Positions 54,301 to 63,300 of a DNA stretch of 64,000 bases are shown one piece after another. The notes below the pieces were generated by a model that worked only from the letters and a program-made list of their open reading frames with translations, did no database searches and had not been told where the DNA came from. Position 1 is the first letter of the stretch. Every line of letters begins with the position of its first letter. Location: assembly GCA_013538855.1 (NCBI GenBank), contig JABXJS010000127.1, positions 1 through 64,000 on the forward strand, in the 5' to 3' direction. A program made the translations under genes and the position numbers. The DNA comes from Herpetosiphonaceae bacterium (lineage in GTDB: Bacteria > Chloroflexota > Chloroflexia > Chloroflexales > Herpetosiphonaceae).

Positions 54301-57300
54301 TGCTCACGCGGCGAATGCGGCGGTTGTTGAGGTCGGCGATGTAGAGCGCGCCATCGATGCCCACCTGCACGCCATAGGGCGAGTAGAGGCGTGCGCCAGT
54401 GGCCGAGCCGTTATCGCCAGCGTACCCAGCCGTCCCGTTGCCCGCCACGGTGGTGATGATGCCATCGGGGCTGACGCGGCGGATGCGGTGGTTGTTGGTG
54501 TCGGCGATGTACAGGCTGCCATCTGGTCCCACAGCGACGTCGGCTGGTGAGCTGAGTCGCGCTGTGGTTGCGAGTGCGCCGTCGCCGTCGTAGCCCCCCG
54601 TCCCGTTGCCCGCCACGGTGGTGATGATGCCATCGGGGCTGACGCGGCGGATGCGGTGGTTGTTAGTGTCGGCGATGTACAGGCTGCCATCTGCGCCCAG
54701 CGCCAGGCCCCTGATGGAGCTGAGGCGCGTGGATGTCGCTGGCACATCATCACCGCTGTAGCCGTAGGAGCCGTTGCCCGCGACGGTCGTGATGATACCG
54801 TTTTGGTTGACATAGCGCACGCGATAGTAGTCAGTGTCGGCGATATAGAAGCCGCCGTTTGGTGCCGCGACCACATCGTAGATGTTGCCCAGGTAGGCCT
54901 GCGTGGCCAGCGCGCCGTCGTTGTAGCTACAGCACACGCCGCCGGCCACCGTGTCGATGGTGCGGTTGGTCGTGCCTGCGCTGGTGATGTTGAGCGTGCG
55001 TGTGTTGAGCGTGCTTGCGACCATGCCGCTGATCGGCAGCGTGCGCTGGATGCCGCCGACCAGCAGCGTCACGGTGAGCGCGTCGGTCGCATCGGCCACG
55101 ATCAGATCGAGGCTGTAGTTGCCGCTGTCGTTGGTGTAGCTGCCAGCGCCGCTGTGCAGGCTGGTCGCGCGCACATCGACGTAGGTGCCCAGCAGCGGCG
55201 CAGCGCTGGCGTTCTGCACCATGCCGCTGATGCGCAGCGTGGTGGGCGTGATCGCCAGCGTCTGGTTGAAGGTGTTGTCGATCAATGTCGCCGGATCGAG
55301 CGTGGCGGTGTAGGTGTGCGTGCCCCACGCGCCGCTGAGCTGATAGGTGACGTCGAACGGTGTTAGCTCAGCCGTCGGCGTGATCTCAGTGCTACAGGCG
55401 TAGGTGCCGAAGAACTGGATCGTCGTCGTGGCGCAGAGCTGGCGGCTGGTATCGCTGATGATCAGCGTTGTGCGTCCGCCATCGCGCAGCGGCGTGCTGG
55501 TCAGCGCATTGTGCACCTCGCCGCGCAGGAACAGCGTGCGGCGGCGGATGGTCAGATCGTGGCCGATTGGGTTGAGCTGGCGTAGATTGAGCGTCCGCGT
55601 CAGCGTCTCTTCGAGGGTGGTGCCGTTCGCCTGGACACTGTAGGCCAGCGTGATGTCGCTTGTGTTGGCCTGGACCGCGCCATAGAAGCTGTAGCGGCCC
55701 TGGGCATCGACATAGCCGGCCAGCGGTGTCAGCAGCGCCGGGCTGCTCACCTCAACATACGCGTCGGCAAGCGGTGAGCCGTCGTAGTTGGTCACGGTGC
55801 CGGTCAGCTGAACGGTGGTTGGATGGACCAGCAGGTCGCGTGCGACGCTGATGCGGCTCGCGCCGATGTCGGCTGGCCACGTGTCGGTGATCACCTCGCT
55901 GCCCCACGGGCCACTGACGGTGTAGGTGGCCGAGATCGCGCTGGTGGGGGTGATCACCATGTTGTTGCACGTGTAGGCGCTGCTATTCGGGCTGTAGTTG
56001 CACAGCGTCGAGCCGTTGGCACGCACCTGGATGGTGCTGATCGGCAGCGTCTGCGTCGTGGCATAGCTGTTGCGCAGGGTGCCGGACAGATCGACGCGGC
56101 GGCGATCGAACATGAGCGTGCTGGTCAGCGTGGTCAGTTCGTTGGGCGTGGCGCTGAAGCTACCGCTCTGGCTTAGGTTCATGCCGTTGCGTGAGAACGA
56201 GTAGTTAAAACTGCCGCTGGTCACGTCGGCGCGTGGCAGCGCATAGAGGTGATAGTTACCGCTGGCATCGCTGGTGACCGACTGAATGTTGTAGCTATCG
56301 AGATTGCCGCCGTTCACGCTCACGCTGACACCGCTCAGCGCTGTGCCATCGCGATCCACAACCTGGCCTGCGAAATCAAGCGTGGTGGGTCGCAGCAGCA
56401 GGTTCTTATCAAAGTAGATTGTGCTGCCCGGTGCACCGGCAGGAACAGTCTGCGACACCACGGTGGTGCCCCACGGCCCCACAATCTCATAGGTGGCGCT
56501 GAACGCATCGGTGCTGAGCACCGGCCCAGAGCAGTTGTAGTAGTAGCCGTAGGTCGAGTTGAGGTATGAGTCCTGACACAGCTGCGTGCCCTGCTGATCG
56601 CGCACGGTGACTGTCCGCGAGCGCACGGGCCATGTTGGCGCAAACTCGTTGTACAGATAGCCGCGGAAGTAGACGGTGCGGCGATCAAACACGACGGTGC
56701 GGGTGAGTGTGGTTAGCGCATTGGCCGTCGCCGTGAACGGTACCGTCTGGTTGATCGTCGAGCTAAGCGTTGTGTCAAGGCTGACGTTGCCGGTGAGCAC
56801 GCCGCTGTCGAGCACCGCGTAGACGTTGAATGTGCCATCGGCCGCGCTGGTGCCGCTGCGCACGTTGCTGTACGACAGGCTGCTGCCGCTGAGCGTCACG
56901 CCCGCGCCGGAGAGCCGGTTGTTGGCCGAGTCTTGGACGTAGCCGGTGACATGCAGTGTCGTCGGGCTGATGCTCAGGTCGCGGCTGGCGTTGTAGGCCC
57001 CGCTGCTTGCCGGAATGGTCTGCGTGACCACCGCCGTGCCCCAGTCGCCGCTCAGCGTGTAGGTGGCGCTGAAGGCGGCGGTGGTGCCAACAGTGGCGGA
57101 GCAGCTGTAGTAGGTGCTGTAGTTGTTGGTCGTGCACAGCGTGCCCAGCCCGGGGGCCTCAACCCGCACTTGATTGGTGTAGAGGTTCATCCCACTGACC
57201 AGCGCGTTGCGCACGTAGCCGTAGAAGCTGACCTGGCGCGTGGTGATCGTGATGTCCTTGCTCACCGTCGTGAGCGCGTTAGGCGTGGCGCTGAAGCTCT

Positions 57301-60300
57301 GGCTGGCGCTGGTGTTGGTGCCATTGGCCGTGACGGTGTAGTTGAGCGTGCCGCTGCTCTGGCCGGATTTCAGCGTGATTGCCATGGTGTACTGGCCGCT
57401 GGCGTTGGTGGTGGCCTGCACCCAGCCTGGGCTGGAGAACGGCGTTGCATCGACCCGCACGGTGGCCGCGTTGATGCCGCCGCCCTGCGCGTCCTGCACG
57501 CGGCCGGTCAGCTGGACCGTGGTGGCCGTGACTGGCAAGTTGCTGCTGACGGTGGTGTTGCTACCAGCCGTGCCAGCGCCGACGGTGCCGGTCAGGGTTG
57601 TTGTGCCCCAGTCGCCGCTGATCTCATAGATGGTCTCGAAGGCGTCGGGATTGAATACCTGCGCGCTACAGCTGTAGCCGCTGCTGTTGCTCGTGAGCGA
57701 GCAGAAGCGCCCTAGCTCGGTTGAGCGGATGATCACCTGCGCGCCTTGGATGCGCAGGCTCGGCAGCACGCTCGCCACAACATAGCCGTTGAAGGTGACG
57801 GTGCGCGACTGGAGCGTCAGGTCGTGGCTGACGCTGGTCACCTGGCGCGGCGTGGCGCTGAAGGCGACGGTGTCGCTGGCCGTCGAGGCCTGGTAGCTCA
57901 GCAGGTAGGGCAGCGAGCCGCTGGTGATATTGTCCTTGAGCACCACCGTGCCGCTGTAGACGCCCTGCGCGTTTGTGGTCATTGCCAGCGGGTTGCTGGC
58001 GCTGGAGACCAGATCGCTGTCGATGGTGATGCTTGCGCCGCCGAGCGGTGTGCTGTTGCCATCGCGGGCGGTGCCGGTGAGCAGCAGCGTCGTCGGGTCG
58101 ACGAGCAGCGTCGGGTTGACGTTGGCCGTGCTGCCTGTGTCGCCTGGCGGCACGCTGAACGTCACCACGCGTGTGCCCCAGTCGGCGCTGACGGTGGCCG
58201 TGATCACGAATGCGCCGCCCTCGCTGACCTGCTGGGCACACGTGAAGTTGCCGCTGCTGGTGGTCGTGCGGCTGCAGAAGGCCGCGCCGCTTGGCAGCTG
58301 GAGGTTTACATTCGTGCTGCGTAGTCCCAGGTACGTGTGTCGGTTGACCACCTGGCCAGCGACGCTGACGCTGCGCGAGGTAAAGCTGATGTCCTGGTTG
58401 ACTGTGGTGATCGTGTTCGCCGTAGCGCTGAAGGGCACATCGACGCTGCTGCTGCCTGCGCCATAGCTGACGCTGTAGAGCAGCTGGCCGCTGGTGGTGC
58501 CGCTCTTCAGCAGCACAGTGCCGGTGTAGTGGCCCTGCGCGTCGCTGGTGAACACCAGGCTGCCGTTGCTGGCCGACAGGCTGGCACCGCTGACGCTGAC
58601 GGTCGCACCGCCAATCGGCGCGCCGCCGCCGCCGCGCACCTGGCCGGTGAGCCGCAGCATGGTCGGCGTGGCGCTTAGCGCCTGCGTGACTGTGATCAGC
58701 GAGCCGAACGTGCCTGCTGCGACAAGCGCTGGCGCGCTCACGCTGCCCCAGTCGCCGCTGGCCGTCACCGTGCTGCTGAACGCGCCTGTGTTCTCCACCG
58801 AGGCGCGGCAGCTGTAGGTGCCGCTGGTTGTGCCGCTGCTGGAGCAGAGCGTGGCTGCGCCGCTGGTGATGCTGATGCTCGGACTGCGCATCGTCGCGCC
58901 AGGGATCAGGCTGTTGCCGACGCTGCCGTTCCAGACGACGGCGCGGTTGGTAAAGCGCACGTCTTGCACAATCGGCGTGGCCACGCTCGGCGTAACGCTA
59001 ATCGAGCGGGCAATGGTCGCCTCGGCCTGTCCGTAGCGCACGAGGTAGCTCAGGTCGGCGCTGGTCAGGCCCGCGCGCAGCACGAGCGGCCCGTTGTAGC
59101 CGCCCTGAGCATCGGTCGTCAGCGGCTGATGCTTGGCGTTGGCCGAGAGCTGCGCACTGCTGACGCTGATTGTTGCCCCCTGCAGCGGCGCGTCGTTGCC
59201 GCCGCGCACGATGCCGCGCGCCAGAATGGTGGTTGGCTGCGCCTCCAGCGTGCGCGTGATGTCGGTGGTGGTGCCTGCGCCACCGGCCGGGATGGTGCCG
59301 GTTAGGATCGTCGTGCCCCAGTCGCCCTGGATCAGGTACTGCACGGGCACCTCGCCGGACTCGAGCACCTGGCCCTGGCAGGTGAAGCCGGCGCTGCTGT
59401 TCGATGTGACGCGGCACAGCCGCCCGCCGCCAGCCAGGTCAACCTCAATCACGCTGCTGCTCATCAGCTGGTAGGGCGCGAAGTGGTTCACGATCTGGCC
59501 GTTGAAGCGCACGCTGCGGGTAGTGAAGCGCAGCGTCCGCGTCACGGTGGTGAGCGCGTTGGCCTGGGCGTTGAACGGTCCGCTCAGTGTGCCGGTGGCG
59601 TTGTTGTAGGTCACGCCGTAGCTTAGGTCACCGCTGGTCATGCCGGTCTTCAGCACGACGGTGCCGCTGTAGAAGCCCTGCGCGTCGGTGTCAAAGGTCC
59701 AGTTTGGCGTTGCCGCCGACAGCGCCGGGCTGTTGATGTGCACGCTAGCGTTTGGCAGCACCTGGCCCTGGCCATCCTCAACGTGGCCGATCACCCGCAG
59801 GGTGGTTGGGCTGATGTTGATCGGCAGGTTGACATTGCTGGTGGTGCCTGCACCGCCAGCAGGAATCTCGCCGCTGGTGGAGGCGCTGCCCCAGTCGCCG
59901 CTCACCTGCATCTGGATGGGCAGCGCGCCAAGCTCGACAACGTGGATGCTGCACGAGTACTGGCCGCTGCTGTTGGTGTAGGCGTTGCACAGCTCGCCGC
60001 CGCCGCTGTCGCTGAGCTGCACGCGGGCGTTGCGCAGCGGCATGTTTCCGCTCAGCGCGTTGCCCACGATGCCGCTCACATTCACGATGCGCTCGGTGAA
60101 GGTGATGTCGCGCGTCACGGTGTTTAGCACGTCGGCCTGCGCCGTGAACGGCACCAGCGCCACGCCATGGCCATCGCCATAGCTGATGTTGTAGGTCAGC
60201 GAGCCAGCGTTGGTGTTGGCCTTCAGCACGACGGTGCCGCTGTACACGCCTTGGGCGTTGGTTGAGAAGGTGGTCGGCGGCATCGATGCGGACATCTGCG

Positions 60301-63300
60301 CGCCATTGACGGTGATGTCTGCGCCAGGTAGCGGCGCGCCGAAGCCGTCGCGCACCGTGCCAACCAGCCGCAACGTTGTCGCCGCGATCGGGAAGTTGTT
60401 GGTCACGGTGATCGCGCTGCCGACCGCGCCAAATGGCACGTCATCGGTGTACACCGCCGTGCCCCAGTCGCCGTTGAGCGTGTAGGTCACGGTGAACGGC
60501 TCGACGCTGACGCCCGGTGCGATACAGGTGTACTCGCCAAGGTAGACCTCGGGGTTGTACTGGTGGCCGCTGCCGTCGTCGATGTTCACGTGGCACAGCT
60601 CGCCGCGATCTGGCGTTGAGACGCCGATCTCGCCGAGCATGCTCAGGCCAGGCGCGAAGGCGTTGCGGGCGCGGCCCACGAACACGGCCTTGCGATAGGA
60701 GATCTCGAAGTCCTGGCGGTCGTGGTTAAGCGCGTTGCGCGTCAGGCCGAAGAAGCGCCTGGTCGACTGCTGGTGGATGTTGTAGTACTTGATGTCGAAC
60801 TTCATGTCGCCCTGGGTGACGTTCGGCTTCAACACAACATACGCGTCGTAGTTGCCCTGCGCGTCGGCGCGCACTGTGAAGCCCTTGAGGCCCTGTGGCC
60901 CGCTGTAGCCCACGAAGTCGCCGAAGATCGTCACGTCGGCTCCCGCGAGGCGCTTGCCGTACGGGTCGGTGACGGTGCCGAAGAGGTGCAGCGTCGTTGG
61001 CGAGACGGTGAAGTCGCGCTCGACCAGCGTGGTCAGGCCCACGCCCAGCACGTTGGTAATCGTGCCGGTGGCGTCGCTCGCGCCCCACTCGCCGCTGATG
61101 TGGTAGTTTACGTCAAACGGGCTGCCATCGTCGAGGAAGGCATCGCAGGTGTAGTAGCCCGTGTTGAGATTCATCTCGGCGTCGCAGTACTGGCTGCTCC
61201 AGAAGTCCGGCGAGGTGACATACATCAGTCCCGGCACGCCGAGACCCGGCACATGGGCGTTAGTCACGCGGCCTACGAAGCGCACGCGGCGGCGCTCGAA
61301 CGGCCAGTTCTGCCAGAACTCGTTAAGCTCGGCTGGGCGGAACGAGCGGCTTGGCAGGCGGTACTCGGTCACGATGCCGTCAACGGTGATCACGTACTCG
61401 ATATCAACCTGGCCCTGGAGCCATGGCGAGATGTTGATGTACGTCTCGTAGATGCCGTTTTGGTCGGCGGTGTCGCTGGCCGAGCCGATGATCTGGCCGT
61501 TGTAGCGGATGCGCGTCTGCACCTGCGCCCGGCCCACCGGATAGCCGCCGGGCTGCGTGACCACGCCGCCAAGGTGGAAGGTCGTCGGTGTCAGCTGCAC
61601 ATCTTCAAAGATGGTGCGCGACTGGCCAATCATCGGGATGTCGGTCACCTCGAAGACGCGCTCCGCGTTGCCGTGCGGCCCCCAGGCGTTGACCGTCACC
61701 TCGAATGGCTCATCGGAGTCCTGTCTGACGGTGCAGTTGTACGATCCCATCACCAGGCCGTACTCGCCGAGCGGCGGCCCGATGTTCTCGTCGTAGTAAC
61801 AGATCATGCCGTGGGTTGGCGAGGTCAGCGAGTACCACGCGACGGTGTTGGCCGCTGGCACCGTCGGCGCGTGCGCGTTGAGGAAGTTGCCGCGCAGAAT
61901 GATCGTGCGCGCGGTGCTCGGGTCGACGTGTGGCTTGACCAAGGTGATCGTGCCCACGTCGAGGTCGTTCATCTGTAGCTCGTTGATGTTGTTGAAGTGC
62001 GCCACGTAGGCCAGCGGCGTGCCGCCAACGGCAAAGACAAGGCTGAGCGTGCCGGTGAGCGTGCCGTTGAGATCGCGCAGCACCGCCAGCACCTCGAAGT
62101 CGCCGTCGGCGTTGGTGCTGCTGCTCTGCCACTGCGATGAGACCATCGGCGAGCTGGCCACGCGCGGATAGCTGGTCGTCACGCTGCGGTTGCTGATCGG
62201 CGCGACAAAGCCCTCGTCGTCCAGCAGCGCGGTGCCGCGGACGCGCAGCATCGTCGGCGTCACCGGCAGCTGCTTGTCCCAGTAGCCGATGCGGCCTGGG
62301 TCGGGCAGGGTGTCAACATGGTCGGTGTAGGTCGAGGTGCCCCAGTCGGCGTAGAGCGTGTAGCTGACGTCGAAGGGCGTGCCGTCGGCCAGCTGCACCG
62401 CGCACTGGTAGCTGGCGCTCACGTCGTTGCTGATGCAGATGTTGCCCAGCGTCGGCGAGCTGATCACCAGCTGATTGTTACGCGACCACGTGCCGCTGCC
62501 GCCGGTCAGCGTGTTGACCATGCTGCCGCGGAAGATCAAGTTGCGCGCGCTGATCTCTAGATCATGCGTTGCGTAGTTGATGATGCTGTCACGGTCGAGG
62601 ATGAAGCTGGCCTCCTCTACGGTGGTGATGCCGTTGACCGTGATGTTGTAGTGGATGTTGACGTTGGTCACATCTGCGCCCAGGATCACGGTGGTGCTGT
62701 AGGTGCCGCTTCCATTGGTGCTCGCCGCCGTCGTGACGTAGCCGTCGCTGACGATGGTGTAGCTCTTCATGCTCACGCTTGCGCCTGGCAGCGGTGTGCC
62801 GTCGGAGGCGCTGACGGTGCCGTTGAGGATCAGCATTCTTGGATGCGCTGGGATGTCCTGGCGCACCTCGTGTGTGCCTGCGGCGGCCTCAATGTTGTTG
62901 AAGCGCACCTCGCCCCACGTGCTCTCGCCGGTGATGCGCAGCGGGTGGTTCGGGTTGGTCATGCCTGGGCACGGCGCGCTGCCTTGGCAGAAGCGGCCCT
63001 CGACCCGGTAGTTCACCAGGAATGGCGCGTCGGTATCGACCAGCGCGTCGCAGCGGTAGTCCTCCTCGGTGGAGATGTACTGCGAATTGTTTTGATTCGG
63101 CATGCGGCACAGCGTGCGGTTCAGCGTCGGCGAGACCAGCAGCAGCGTGCCTTTGAGCCGATGCTGCGGCGCGGTCTCATTGCGCAGCCGCCCGCTGAAG
63201 GTGACGCGGCGGTAGGGGTATTGGAAGTCGGCGCGCACGCTGGTCAGTTCGTTGCGCGGCGTAACGAGCGTGTCGGTGCGCGTGAGCGTGTAGCTCTGGT

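Noticed and set aside
49165-54965. Regular 168-bp periodicity that could suggest a CRISPR array or tandem satellite
   Set aside because: The period equals 56 codons, keeps frame and encodes NHL units; copies diverge and there are no short identical repeats with unique spacers.
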